IMG/VR virus record: IMGVR_UViG_3300021141_000027 | Span: 1 to 38,110 of that record | Origin: a virus | Strand: one strand, 5' to 3' | DNA: 38,110 nt | Shown here: piece after piece, positions 29,427 to 37,520 of the stretch | How positions within the stretch are numbered: the first letter of the stretch is position 1 | How the letters are laid out: each line of letters begins with the position of its first letter | Made by a program: the position numbers and the translations under genes | The notes under the pieces: model-generated | What the model saw: only the letters and a program-made list of their open reading frames with translations | Database searches by the model: none | Told to the model about the DNA's origin: nothing

Positions 29427-29843
29427 ATGTGGTTATTTGAAGACAAAGAGTTTGTGTATGACGAACAGTGGTATGGATTTATCTATCTTATCGAGAATAT
29501 CGTCAACGGGAAAAAGTACATAGGCCGCAAGTTCCTGACTAAAGCAGGATACAAAACGGTCAATAAAAAGCGAAAGAAGATCCGTGTAGAGTCCGATTGG
29601 GCTGACTACTACGGATCTTCTCCTGCCTTGGCTAGAGATATTGAACTCTACGGCAAAGAATGCTTCACGCGTACTATCTTGCGATTGTGCAAGGCACGCG
29701 GTGAATGTAACTATTTCGAAACTAAATATATATTTGACGTGGATGCAGTCTTAGACGGAAACTACTATAACTCGTGGGTTTCCTGCAAAGTTCAAGCAAG
29801 TCACGTAAAGGCATTACAGTTTAATACCCAGGAGACAACATGA
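29427..29843 (+). CDS. GIY-YIG-type endonuclease-like protein (138 aa)
   Basis: The GIY-YIG strands are visible as GFIYLIENIVNGKKYIGRKF, followed by DWADYYGSSPALARDI and a helix with a conserved acid (CNYFETKYIFD). This family is widespread in T4-like phages, usually without a homing role. ATG at 29427 is preferred by comparison with family starts; an in-frame ATG at 29415 adds four residues. Both ribosome sites are poor. AATAAATA at 29392-29399 may be a variant late promoter. Confidence 0.82.
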   Translation: MWLFEDKEFVYDEQWYGFIYLIENIVNGKKYIGRKFLTKAGYKTVNKKRKKIRVESDWADYYGSSPALARDIELYGKECFTRTILRLCKARGECNYFETKYIFDVDAVLDGNYYNSWVSCKVQASHVKALQFNTQETT

Positions 29844-29844
29844 A

Positions 29845-30231
29845 GTGACTAAGGTACTAGAACACAAGCATCTGATTGTCAGAGCAGAAATAAGCAATCC
29901 TCCATATAGTCCATGTGAAATTAAACAGTGGATGACAAATTTGGTTGACAAAATCGGTATGAATATACTGATAGGTCCATACGCTGTATACTCTGACATG
30001 AAAGGTAATGCCGGATTAACGGCTGTTACTATTATCGAAACAAGTCATATTGCTCTCCATGTATGGGATGAAGTCACTCCGGCTCTTATGCAACTAGATG
30101 TCTATACATGTAGTACCATGGATATCAATGATGTCTTTGATTCCATTAAAGAATGGGAACCATCAAAGATCGAGTATAAGTACATTGACAGAGAGCACGA
30201 TCTCACTTTGTTGGGGCAAAGCGTACTTTAA
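29845..30231 (+). CDS. speD: S-adenosylmethionine decarboxylase proenzyme
   Basis: Decarboxylates SAM to the aminopropyl donor for spermidine synthesis. The cleavage/pyruvoyl serine is S67 in IIETSHIALHVWDE; H72 and C89 (VYTC) match the catalytic His and Cys of bacterial SpeD, with two extra residues before the Cys. The residue before S67 is Thr instead of Glu, a variant seen (from memory) in cyanophage SpeD. GTG start; the ATG at 29840 is followed directly by a stop. No spermidine synthase is visible here, so the host would finish the pathway. Confidence 0.92.
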   Translation: MTKVLEHKHLIVRAEISNPPYSPCEIKQWMTNLVDKIGMNILIGPYAVYSDMKGNAGLTAVTIIETSHIALHVWDEVTPALMQLDVYTCSTMDINDVFDSIKEWEPSKIEYKYIDREHDLTLLGQSVL

Positions 30232-30234
30232 AAG

Positions 30235-30264
30235 ATGTACATTATATCTATTTGGTGTTATAGT
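30235..30264 (+). promoter_or_regulatory. Early promoter for glutaredoxin and glycosyltransferase genes
   Basis: ATGTAC (30235-30240), 18 bp, TATAGT (30259-30264) preceded by TGT. Confidence 0.78.
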
Positions 30265-30304
30265 AAATCTATAATCAACTAGTGAGGTGCACATAGGAGA
30301 ATAC

Positions 30305-30562
30305 ATGTCAATTAAACCAATCATCTATACAAAAGACGACTGTCCGTATTGCATTAGTGCAAAACGACTATTAGAAGAAAAAGGTAAGGAATATATTGAA
30401 ACTAATGTCGGTCGCGATATTAGACGTGACGACTTTATTTCTTTGTTTCCTAACGTGAAAACAGTACCACATATTATTATTAATGGAGAACAAATCGGTG
30501 GATTCGACAAACTTACAGAATGGCTTGACACTCCTGCAGGAAGAGGATTCCTGGCGGAATGA
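30305..30562 (+). CDS. nrdC: Glutaredoxin (85 aa)
   Basis: Thiol-disulfide protein that would reduce the C-terminal cysteines of NrdA. The active site is CPYC (C13-C16), the cis-Pro is in TVPHIIING and the GG of QIGGFDKL follows, all as in glutaredoxins. ATG at 30305 follows AGGAGAATAC; an upstream in-frame GTG at 30287 is part of the leader. The gene symbol is by function (T4 nrdC). Confidence 0.93.
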   Translation: MSIKPIIYTKDDCPYCISAKRLLEEKGKEYIETNVGRDIRRDDFISLFPNVKTVPHIIINGEQIGGFDKLTEWLDTPAGRGFLAE

Positions 30563-30803
30563 GTTCCTCAAGTCTAATTTACAGACTGCTATTTTAAACG
30601 TTGCCTTCATCAAGAAGGATGGCACACAACGTCAGATGCGTTGCACACTACGAGCAGATCTTCTTCCCTCTCAGACAGATCTAGAGGAAGCGCTTCAGAA
30701 GAAGACTCCAAACCCAGATGTTTTAGCGGTATGGGATCTAGAAGCTGATGGATGGCGGTCATTTCGTTATGACTCAATCATTGGATTTAATCTAGAATCG
30801 TAA
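30483..30803 (+). CDS. WYL_2/DUF2693-like small SH3-barrel protein (up to 106 aa), start uncertain
   Basis: The core AFIKKDGTQRQMRCTL, followed after a variable loop by LAVWDLEADGWRSFRYDSII, fits the phage SH3-like family I know as WYL_2/DUF2693. The start is not clear: ATG at 30483 lies 80 nt inside the glutaredoxin gene without a ribosome site, and TTG at 30525 is an alternative. The strong site CAGGAAGAGGA at 30537 points instead to an ATG at 30559 in another frame that stops after 12 codons. Function unknown, possibly nucleic-acid or ligand binding. Confidence 0.72.
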   Translation: MENKSVDSTNLQNGLTLLQEEDSWRNEFLKSNLQTAILNVAFIKKDGTQRQMRCTLRADLLPSQTDLEEALQKKTPNPDVLAVWDLEADGWRSFRYDSIIGFNLES

Positions 30804-30821
30804 TTGATATCGGAGATAATA

Positions 30822-31796
30822 ATGAACAACCAAGAACTAATTGAATTGAATGAACTGAATAAAGAGTCTAATGGTGGAACAGAACTCACCACGCGTGGTA
30901 TATACAAACACCTGACACGAGAAGAGCTTGACGGCCTTCAGATAATCACATCACGTGTGCGCGACTTAAATTCAGATAAAATCAAGATCTATCATCTTCA
31001 TGATCTTGCTGGTGACCCAGAGTCTTCACACCTAGAAGATAACAACAGTCGAGCACGTTTCGACAAGCTTGTTTTTGTTTCCAATTGGCAGTATCAGCAA
31101 TACCGTGACTATCTTGGTGTACCATATAGTCATCAGTCGACAGTTATTGAAAATGGCATCGATCCAATTCCGTTGATTGACAAGCCCAAGGATAAGATTC
31201 GCCTGATTTATACATCGACACCACATCGTGGTCTTGAGATCTTAGTTCCGGTCTTCATTGCCCTCGCCGAGAAATATCCTAATATTGAACTTGATGTATT
31301 CTCTTCGTTTGGCATCTATGGCAGCAACTGGGAAGGTCGTGATCGCCAGTACGAACCATTGTTCCAAGCATGCCGTGATCATCCACAGATCAACTACCAT
31401 GGTTGGGCAGATCAGGAAACCGTTCGTGCAGCATACCAACAGGCTCATATCTTTGCGTATCCTTCGATCTGGCCAGAAACATCGTGCCGCTGTCTGATCG
31501 AGGCGATGTCTGCTGGATGCCTTGCCGTCCATCCTAACTTTGGTGCACTGCCTGATACATCAGGTGGACTGACGGTCCAGTATGATGGTGATCATATCGA
31601 TATGAATCTCCACGCAAACATCTTTGCTCACACACTGATGTACGCTATTGAGAATGTGCAGAACAACGATCTGACCAATCTCCTTGGATTTATCAAGACA
31701 TATGCTGATACTCGGTTCTCTTGGGATTCCATCATGCCTAAGTGGAAGGGTCTGATTGCATCTTTGAAGGAGCAAAAGAACTCTGAACGAAAATAG
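30822..31796 (+). CDS. GT4-type glycosyltransferase (324 aa)
   Basis: Rossmann-type glycosyltransferase of the GT-B fold. The C-terminal domain shows IRLIYTSTPHRGLEILVPVF, NYHGWADQETVRAAYQQAHI and the nucleotide-sugar site PSIWPETSCRCLIEAMSAGC (E-x7-E type). ATG at 30822 follows CGGAGATAATA. The acceptor could be phage DNA bases, the host envelope or a virion protein; no base hydroxymethylase is visible here. AAAATAG at its end is already part of the next promoter's upstream element. Confidence 0.88.
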   Translation: MNNQELIELNELNKESNGGTELTTRGIYKHLTREELDGLQIITSRVRDLNSDKIKIYHLHDLAGDPESSHLEDNNSRARFDKLVFVSNWQYQQYRDYLGVPYSHQSTVIENGIDPIPLIDKPKDKIRLIYTSTPHRGLEILVPVFIALAEKYPNIELDVFSSFGIYGSNWEGRDRQYEPLFQACRDHPQINYHGWADQETVRAAYQQAHIFAYPSIWPETSCRCLIEAMSAGCLAVHPNFGALPDTSGGLTVQYDGDHIDMNLHANIFAHTLMYAIENVQNNDLTNLLGFIKTYADTRFSWDSIMPKWKGLIASLKEQKNSERK

Positions 31797-31798
31797 TT

Positions 31799-31828
31799 GT
31801 GTACAAATTATCAAAAGCATGGTACGTT
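31799..31828 (+). promoter_or_regulatory. Early promoter for the 31860 gene
   Basis: GTGTAC (31799-31804), 18 bp, TACGTT (31823-31828) preceded by TGG; AAAATAGTT directly upstream. Confidence 0.8.
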
Positions 31829-31859
31829 GAATATATCAACTGCTAAGGAATAACCTCAC

Positions 31860-32975
31860 ATGGCTCGTATAGCTATCAAGATCAAGGCAAAACCAAAGAC
31901 CAAGTCACGTGCCGTCATCAAGTCTTTTGATGAGAAGCATTACGGTTCAGAGCCTATCGTTGTCACCGCCGACCCTGCAAAGTACGGCGATGCTCTGAAC
32001 TGGTACAACTACATGCATGATAATGATCAGGCACGTGAGTGGCTGCTCGAGTACATGAAGAATGCTGACTTCAAGCGTGAACAGATCGCTGCTGTCCGCC
32101 GTTGCCCCAAGTACAAAGTCATAACCACAATCGGTTGGCAGGCACGTATCATGATGAATGGTAACGTGCTTGCTGCCTCTTCAATGGCTTTCTTCAACGA
32201 ACGACTCAATGAACTGTACGTCATCGGTGGAGACATCAGGGAAGAAACTGCCAACGTTGCAGCCAAGCCGGTTGTCGACATCCAGGCACGGATCCGTGCA
32301 CGTACAAATACGTTGATCACGATGATTGAGGAGCAGCTTGATGGTGTCATGAATGGTGGCACCTTCGATATCTATAGCTTCATGCAGAAGCATGAGGTTA
32401 CTCCTCAGATCGCCGGTTACATCCGTGACTACTACCTTCCTATGAAGGAGGAAGCAGATCTTGATGACGAGCAGGTCAATGAAGCATATGGCAAGAAGCT
32501 CAAGTTCTGGCGTACCTTCTACTCTGCTCTTATTGCAGACTGTGACAAGTTCATAAATAATAGGAAGGCTGTCAAGCTTCGCAAGCCGCGTGAAAAGAAA
32601 GTCAAGTCGGCTGTTGATGTTGTCAAGGCTCTCAAGTACCAGAAGGAAGAACCTTCACTGCGGATTGTTTCAGTCCATCCGACTGAGGTTGTAGGATGTA
32701 ACCAACTATGGGTATACAACACAAAGTACAAGAAGCTGACCCAGTACATCTCGATGAGTCCTCAGGGTATTCAAGTGAAGGGAACGACTCTAATTGGTTG
32801 GGATACCGAATTGAGCGTATCGAAGTCTCTCAGGAAACCAGAGATTACAATCCCAGAACTCTTGAAGGTTGGCAAGGTGGCTATCAGGTCATTCATGCCA
32901 GAACTGAAGACGGCCGCTTCTGCACCGAACGGCCGGCTGAACGAACAAACCATTCTACTAAGGGTAATTAAGTGA
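31860..32975 (+). CDS. Conserved T4-like phage protein, unknown function (371 aa)
   Basis: Behind a family promoter and CTAAGGAATAACC, with optimised GC-rich codons, so it is probably strongly made. The N-terminus is Lys-rich (MARIAIKIKAKPKTKSRAVI). A helical middle (VDIQARIRARTNTLITMIEE, FDIYSFMQKHEVTPQIAGYI) precedes a basic linker (RKPREKKVKSAVDVVKALKY) and a beta C-terminus (LRIVSVHPTEVVGCNQLWVY). From memory, similar proteins exist in other T4-like phages. A DNA-binding role is possible from its charge but not shown. Confidence 0.85.
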   Translation: MARIAIKIKAKPKTKSRAVIKSFDEKHYGSEPIVVTADPAKYGDALNWYNYMHDNDQAREWLLEYMKNADFKREQIAAVRRCPKYKVITTIGWQARIMMNGNVLAASSMAFFNERLNELYVIGGDIREETANVAAKPVVDIQARIRARTNTLITMIEEQLDGVMNGGTFDIYSFMQKHEVTPQIAGYIRDYYLPMKEEADLDDEQVNEAYGKKLKFWRTFYSALIADCDKFINNRKAVKLRKPREKKVKSAVDVVKALKYQKEEPSLRIVSVHPTEVVGCNQLWVYNTKYKKLTQYISMSPQGIQVKGTTLIGWDTELSVSKSLRKPEITIPELLKVGKVAIRSFMPELKTAASAPNGRLNEQTILLRVIK

Positions 32976-33328
32976 CGGGTAATGTAATACAATTTCCTAA
33001 AAACAAACTCAATACACCGCCACAATCTGTAGAGGAGATGGTTGCAGATATCGATCGCATGAGACGTGAAGCTGCCGATGTCATGGCTACTGACATGATA
33101 CCACAACTGATCAGCATCTTCATGTCTAACGGTATTGATGCAGATCAACACGAGTACATCAAAGATGTCTCGATGATTGTGGAAGCTACTAAGTCTCTGT
33201 TGTATAAATACTACAATATTGACCATCCATTCCACAAGATGATTGATACGTTATTCGAATTTAGCTACAATGACGATGATACCGTAGAATATACCTATTC
33301 TATGCCAACTGAAACGGAGGAAGAGTGA
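32972..33328 (+). CDS. Conserved-type small protein (118 aa)
   Basis: GTG in a GTGA overlap with the previous gene. Starts MTGNVIQFPKNKLNTPPQS, then a helical body (VEEMVADIDRMRREAADVMA, VEATKSLLYKYYNIDHPFHK) and an acidic tail. Inside it lies a TATAAATA at 33203. Unknown function. Confidence 0.78.
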   Translation: MTGNVIQFPKNKLNTPPQSVEEMVADIDRMRREAADVMATDMIPQLISIFMSNGIDADQHEYIKDVSMIVEATKSLLYKYYNIDHPFHKMIDTLFEFSYNDDDTVEYTYSMPTETEEE

Positions 33329-33360
33329 AAGCTCTTTAATTTGGTGTAAATCAACTATAA

Positions 33361-33368
33361 TATAAATA
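33361..33368 (+). promoter_or_regulatory. Late promoter of the homing endonuclease gene
   Basis: TATAAATA, 27 bp before the TTG start of the 33395 gene, with AGGAGG between. A private late promoter is typical of T4 homing endonucleases. Confidence 0.78.
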
Positions 33369-33394
33369 AACTATTATAGTAGGAGGATACCAAG

Positions 33395-34039
33395 TTGCAA
33401 TACTTTGTTTATGTTATTGGACCATTAGACGATATGTATCCTTATTATGAAAGTTATGTCGGTGTTACTAATAATCCAAAAGGAAGATGGTTAGCGCATA
33501 GTAAATCAAAATACACCATTGGCCAAACGATAAGACAAATGTCGTTTTCATATAAAAATAATATGAAAATTATTTTCATGGGTTCTGAGTCTGAGTGTTT
33601 TTTATTAGAAACTGAGCTTAGACCGCGCCCATATATCGGTTTAAATGAGGCGGCCGGTGGTTCTGGTGGATATACTAAATATACTGAACAAAGAAACAAA
33701 ATCATATCAGAAAAATTAAAAGGCCGCGTTATTTCTTGGTCTGATAAAATTAGTAAAACAAAAAAACTTAATGGCGCATGCTCCGGATTAAAAAATCCAA
33801 ATGCTAAAAAATGGAAATTAATAAATCCTCTTGGAGAGGAAATTGATGTTACTGGTAAACTTGATAATGTTTGCCGTGAAAATAAGATACTATCTACTAC
33901 ATTGAGAAAAAATATTGGGCAAAAAATACCGCCTTTGACTACTAATGGGCACGGTGGATTTAGAGTAACTAGCAACAATATTGCTGCAAGACACAACACC
34001 AGCGGTTGGATGCTCTGTTTTTATAATGAAGGAGAATGA
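33395..34039 (+). CDS. Free-standing GIY-YIG homing endonuclease (214 aa)
   Basis: The N-terminal GIY-YIG domain shows FVYVIGP and ESYVGVTNNPKGRWLAH, with the catalytic helix ESECFLLETELRP. The C-terminal half has a NUMOD-like DNA-binding repeat (KKWKLINPLGEEIDVTGKLD, then VCRENKILSTTLRKN, a helix-turn-helix). The codons are AT-rich, unlike the flanking replication genes. Start is TTG with AGGAGG upstream. It sits directly before the RNase H gene, sharing ATGA, so it likely homes into this locus in related phages. Confidence 0.9.
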   Translation: MQYFVYVIGPLDDMYPYYESYVGVTNNPKGRWLAHSKSKYTIGQTIRQMSFSYKNNMKIIFMGSESECFLLETELRPRPYIGLNEAAGGSGGYTKYTEQRNKIISEKLKGRVISWSDKISKTKKLNGACSGLKNPNAKKWKLINPLGEEIDVTGKLDNVCRENKILSTTLRKNIGQKIPPLTTNGHGGFRVTSNNIAARHNTSGWMLCFYNEGE

Positions 34040-34893
34040 CTATTATTATTGTTGACCTTTCGCAAGTAATGATTTCCAATTTGATGATGCAACTTGGGAA
34101 CCACACAAATACAGAAGTCGAGGAAGAACTTCTTCGCCATATGATCCTTAACTCTATTCGTTCATATAACATGAAGTTTAAAAACGAGTACGGCGAGATG
34201 ATCATCGCATGCGATGACCGTAACTTCTGGCGGCGTGACATCTTTCCATACTACAAAGCCAACCGTAAGAAGTCGCGTGAAAAGTCCGAACTCAACTGGA
34301 CTCAGATCTTCGATTCACTCCATAAGATCCGCGACGAACTCAAGGTATTCTTCCCCTATCGTGTCATTCAAGTTAACGGTGCAGAAGCCGACGATGTCAT
34401 CGGTGCACTCGTTATGAAGCACGGTGATACCAATGAGAAGATCCTGGTACTCTCCGGTGACAAGGACTTCGTCCAGCTGCAGCGTTACAACAACGTCACG
34501 CAGTTCGATCCGGTACAGAAGAAGTACCGCACCACCAACGATCCTGATCGGTTCATCAAGGAACACATCATGCGTGGTGATATCGGTGATGGTATACCTA
34601 ATTTCCTGTCGACTGACAACTGTCTGGTTGTAGGTGAACGGCAGAAGCCCGTGTCCAGTAAGAAGGTGGATACATGGGTCAATCAGAAACCAGAAGAATT
34701 TTGCGACGAGCGTATGCTACGTGGATACCGTCGCAACCAACAGCTTGTAGACCTGACATTCATTCCTCAGAATATCCAAGAGGATATCCTTTCTGAGTAT
34801 GAAGCACAGGCAGGCAAGGATCGTAAAAACCTGTTCAACTACTTCATTGAAAAGAAGTTAAAGAACCTAATCGAAAGCATCAATGAGTTTTAA
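34036..34893 (+). CDS. rnh: RNase H / FEN-family 5' nuclease
   Basis: Removes RNA primers from Okazaki fragments. Metal-ligand acids are seen in IIIVDLSQ (D7), IACDDRN, GAEADDVIG, and LSGDKDFVQL, the FEN/T4 RNase H order; a helical C-terminal domain follows (RGDIGDGIPNFLS). At 285 residues it is close to T4 RNase H (305). ATGA overlap with the homing endonuclease gene. Confidence 0.95.
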   Translation: MTIIIVDLSQVMISNLMMQLGNHTNTEVEEELLRHMILNSIRSYNMKFKNEYGEMIIACDDRNFWRRDIFPYYKANRKKSREKSELNWTQIFDSLHKIRDELKVFFPYRVIQVNGAEADDVIGALVMKHGDTNEKILVLSGDKDFVQLQRYNNVTQFDPVQKKYRTTNDPDRFIKEHIMRGDIGDGIPNFLSTDNCLVVGERQKPVSSKKVDTWVNQKPEEFCDERMLRGYRRNQQLVDLTFIPQNIQEDILSEYEAQAGKDRKNLFNYFIEKKLKNLIESINEF

Positions 34894-34894
34894 T

Positions 34895-35305
34895 ATGGCA
34901 ACACTAGCTATTTCACAAATCATCGAGAACGCAGGAAAGCTTACAACACCTGTTGAGAAAGCACAATACCTGCGTGATCACAATAGCGATACCCTTCGTT
35001 ATATCCTAGAACTTGCATTCTATCCAGGTGTCAAGTGGGAACTACCAGAGGGTGCACCTCCATACAAGCCTACTGCATACCTTGATCAGGAAGGTCGATT
35101 GTATCATGAAGCTCGAACTCTCTCAATGTATCTTCTTGGTAATAACCCAGAGCTTGGCAAGGTCAAGCGTGAGATGTTATTCATTGGACTTCTTGAGACG
35201 ATGTATCCTAAGGATGCACAACTACTCATTGCTGTCAAGGATAGGAAGGTAACAGGCATTGATGCCGAAGTTGTCAACCTTGCATTCCCAGGACTGATTC
35301 CCTAA
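34895..35305 (+). CDS. Conserved T4-like phage protein, DUF6433-like (136 aa)
   Basis: Helical N-terminus (ISQIIENAGKLTTPVEKAQY) followed by ELAFYPGVKWELPEGAPPYK and the end IDAEVVNLAFPGLIP, which from memory matches DUF6433 next to rnh in T4-like phages. ATG at 34895 is placed after the rnh stop; an in-frame ATG at 34883 would overlap it. Function unknown. Confidence 0.85.
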   Translation: MATLAISQIIENAGKLTTPVEKAQYLRDHNSDTLRYILELAFYPGVKWELPEGAPPYKPTAYLDQEGRLYHEARTLSMYLLGNNPELGKVKREMLFIGLLETMYPKDAQLLIAVKDRKVTGIDAEVVNLAFPGLIP

Positions 35306-35463
35306 TGAGCAAGTCGGTTAAACGTAATAATAAGTACAGTGATGATTACGAACACTATGGTCAAAATAATCAACGTGATCGTATCAAAGAAAAAAGACTG
35401 CGAGCGGCATTAAAGTCTAAAAATGTCAATGCATTATTTCAATTGACTGAAGAAGAGTATTGA
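35305..35463 (+). CDS. Small basic protein (52 aa)
   Basis: TAATG overlap upstream and TGATG overlap downstream. Lys/Arg/Asn-rich (SVKRNNKYSDDYEHYGQNNQ), with a helix (RIKEKRLRAALKSKNVNALF). Coupling on both sides supports translation. No family recognised. Confidence 0.7.
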   Translation: MSKSVKRNNKYSDDYEHYGQNNQRDRIKEKRLRAALKSKNVNALFQLTEEEY

Positions 35464-35756
35464 TGCCGTTATATGAATTCGTAGATACTGAGACCGGAGA
35501 GCAGTGGGAGGATGTGATGTCTTATGATTCCTATAAGACATATTTGGCTGAGAATCCCACCATCAATCCGGTCTTTAGTATTTCGATTATCGGCAACACC
35601 GGTGACAGAGTCAAGACGGATAGTGGGTTTGGTGACGTATTGAATAGAATCGCCAAGGCAAACCCACACTCTCCATTGGGTCAATCACACGGCGATAAAG
35701 GTGTCAAGGCATCTAAAACTAGGGACGTCGTCACGAAACATAAAAGCAAGGGATAA
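35463..35756 (+). CDS. FmdB-like small protein lacking cysteines (97 aa)
   Basis: Starts MPLYEFVDTETGEQWEDVMS, the strand pattern of FmdB-type zinc-ribbon regulators, but without the CxxC pairs. A conserved-looking tail (NPHSPLGQSHGDK) is, from memory, shared with T4-like phage proteins at this locus. Role unknown. Confidence 0.78.
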   Translation: MPLYEFVDTETGEQWEDVMSYDSYKTYLAENPTINPVFSISIIGNTGDRVKTDSGFGDVLNRIAKANPHSPLGQSHGDKGVKASKTRDVVTKHKSKG

Positions 35757-35759
35757 CTT

Positions 35760-36512
35760 GTGGAACACAACCAGCCGCGTTTAACAAAAAGAGAGAAGAG
35801 AATTGCCAGACAGAATGGTGATGAACAAGAAGGTCTAACATTCAGAAGTCAGAACTTCACGCTTAAAGACGTTAACCCGCTCACAGAGAATCAACGTATT
35901 GCATTTGAAGCATTCGATGCTGGAAAACATCTGATGTTGCATGGTATGGCTGGTACCGGCAAGACGTACATCGCACTATATAAAACAATTGAAGCGATGA
36001 TGGAAAAAAGAGGTGTACAAAAGAAGATTTATATAGTAAGATCAGTAGTACCAACACGTGATATGGGGTTCCTTCCGGGTAACCAAAATGAGAAGATGAA
36101 GGTATACGAGGCACCTTACTATTCAATCTGTACAGAGCTATTTAGCAGGTCAGATGCATACGAGGTGCTGAAGCAGAAGAATGCCATTGAGTTTATCTCG
36201 ACATCGTTTATTCGTGGTGTCACAATGAATGATTGCTACATCATCGTTGATGAGATGAACAACATGACATTCCATGAACTGGATTCTGTTATTACACGTA
36301 TTGGTAAGGGTTGTAGAGTACTGTTCTGTGGTGACTTCCGTCAGTCAGATCTTACGAAAGACCAAGAGAAGAACGGCCTGAAAAATTTCATGCGTGTTAT
36401 CGATCGGCTGAATGACTTTGTACATATTGACTTCCTCGAACAGGATATTGTTCGATCGAAGCTAGTGAAGGAATATATCATTGCGCGGCAACAACTCGGT
36501 CTCCAACCGTAA
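35760..36512 (+). CDS. phoH: PhoH-like ATPase
   Basis: Walker A is GMAGTGKT (about 62-69) and Walker B is CYIIVDEMNNM near residue 159; VITRIGKGCRVLFCGDFRQS gives the sensor strand. Length 250 is normal for phage PhoH. GTG start behind CAAGGGATAACTT. Role in phages is not settled (RNA/DNA-related ATPase). Overlaps the exonuclease gene by 32 nt. Confidence 0.95.
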   Translation: MEHNQPRLTKREKRIARQNGDEQEGLTFRSQNFTLKDVNPLTENQRIAFEAFDAGKHLMLHGMAGTGKTYIALYKTIEAMMEKRGVQKKIYIVRSVVPTRDMGFLPGNQNEKMKVYEAPYYSICTELFSRSDAYEVLKQKNAIEFISTSFIRGVTMNDCYIIVDEMNNMTFHELDSVITRIGKGCRVLFCGDFRQSDLTKDQEKNGLKNFMRVIDRLNDFVHIDFLEQDIVRSKLVKEYIIARQQLGLQP

Positions 36513-37164
36513 AAATTTCTCCTGGTTACAGGAGGAGTTCGATCACTATCCTCGTGAAGAGATCGACGGAGTACGTCACTATGTGACACCAAACGGAAAA
36601 TACCCATCGGTAACCACCGTGCTCGGCAAGATGCTAGACAAGTCCGGTCTAGACGACTGGCGGGCACGGGTCGGTGAGGAACAGGCCAACTTCACAAGTC
36701 GGCTTGCATCGACAAGAGGCACTAACATCCACAACATGTGTGAGAGCTACGTCCGTGGTGACGACGTGGATGTTAGTATGCCTTTCAATGCAGTACTGTT
36801 CAATCAGGTCAAGAAGGTCCTGGATGAGCACGTCGATGACATTGTAGGATGTGAGTTGACGCTGGTATCAGATGAACTGAAGATTGCCGGTTCATGTGAT
36901 CTGATTGCGTTGTGGGATGGCAAGATGGCGATCATTGACTACAAGACATCTGCCAGGAAGAAGATGAAGCAGTGGATTGAATCCTACTTCCTCCAGACGG
37001 CTCTCTACTCGTATATGCTATGGGAGATGACTGGTATGATGGCTACTCAACTGGTTGTCATCATTGCCGTGGATGAGGAACCGGTACCTCAGGTATTCGT
37101 TGTCAAGTCTCGAGAGTACCTTGAGAAAGCAGCGGCTCTCTGTCGAGCCTATCATTACCAATAA
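36481..37164 (+). CDS. PD-(D/E)XK exonuclease
   Basis: Active site residues D140 (IAGSCDLIAL) and D153-Y-K155 (AIIDYKTSARKK) follow the RecB/Cas4-like spacing, with the helix QTALYSYMLWEM after it. TTG start at 36481 with GAAGGAA 8 bp upstream, inside phoH. Probably processes DNA ends in recombination-dependent replication. Followed by a terminator. Confidence 0.9.
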   Translation: MRGNNSVSNRKNFSWLQEEFDHYPREEIDGVRHYVTPNGKYPSVTTVLGKMLDKSGLDDWRARVGEEQANFTSRLASTRGTNIHNMCESYVRGDDVDVSMPFNAVLFNQVKKVLDEHVDDIVGCELTLVSDELKIAGSCDLIALWDGKMAIIDYKTSARKKMKQWIESYFLQTALYSYMLWEMTGMMATQLVVIIAVDEEPVPQVFVVKSREYLEKAAALCRAYHYQ

Positions 37165-37165
37165 G

Positions 37166-37193
37166 AAAATGCAGCTTCGGCTGCATTTTTTTT
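37166..37193 (+). terminator. Rho-independent terminator after the exonuclease gene
   Basis: Ten-bp stem AAAATGCAGC / GCTGCATTTT with a TTCG tetraloop (37176-37179) and a T-run to 37193. Textbook. Confidence 0.95.
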
Positions 37194-37202
37194 CACTTTT
37201 TG

Positions 37203-37232
37203 ATGTACATTATTTTGAAAAGATGGTACACT
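37203..37232 (+). promoter_or_regulatory. Early promoter for the 37259 gene
   Basis: ATGTAC (37203-37208), 18 bp, TACACT (37227-37232) preceded by TGG; leader nearly identical to that at 3838-3863. Confidence 0.78.
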
Positions 37233-37258
37233 GGTATAGTTAGCTAAGGAGAAAAAAC

Positions 37259-37444
37259 ATGACCAACACCATCACCTTCGATTTCGACTACAACCACAAT
37301 ATCTTCGAAACCCTCACCCCCTACTATCCCCACATCATCAACATCAAATATAACTCCGATACCCCTTCCGGAAATCCTACCATTACCATCACCTTTACCC
37401 TCCCCGAAATCCGCAACCGATTCAAAACCGAAAATTACCTCTAA
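37259..37444 (+). CDS. Small early protein, C-rich codons, paralogue of the 3864 gene (61 aa)
   Basis: ATG behind AAGGAGAAAAAAC. Thr/Ile/Asn/Pro-rich (TFDFDYNHNIFETLTPYYPH, NPTITITFTLPEIRNRFK). The first half aligns with the 3864 product. The coding strand is A/C-rich and G-poor, like that gene. No family recognised. Confidence 0.7.
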   Translation: MTNTITFDFDYNHNIFETLTPYYPHIINIKYNSDTPSGNPTITITFTLPEIRNRFKTENYL

Positions 37445-37458
37445 TTTCCAAAATAGTT

Positions 37459-37487
37459 GTGTACAAAATCTCAGAACTGTGTATAAT
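37459..37487 (+). promoter_or_regulatory. Early promoter for the 37521 gene
   Basis: GTGTAC (37459-37464), 17 bp, perfect TATAAT (37482-37487); AAAATAGTT upstream. Confidence 0.85.
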
Positions 37488-37520
37488 GGTAATACCAACT
37501 GTGATAAAGGATCTTAGAGT

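Noticed and set aside
36519-36534. Hairpin CTCCTG/GTTA/CAGGAG at the start of the exonuclease gene
   Set aside because: Only 6 bp, inside coding sequence, with no T-run; could be chance.
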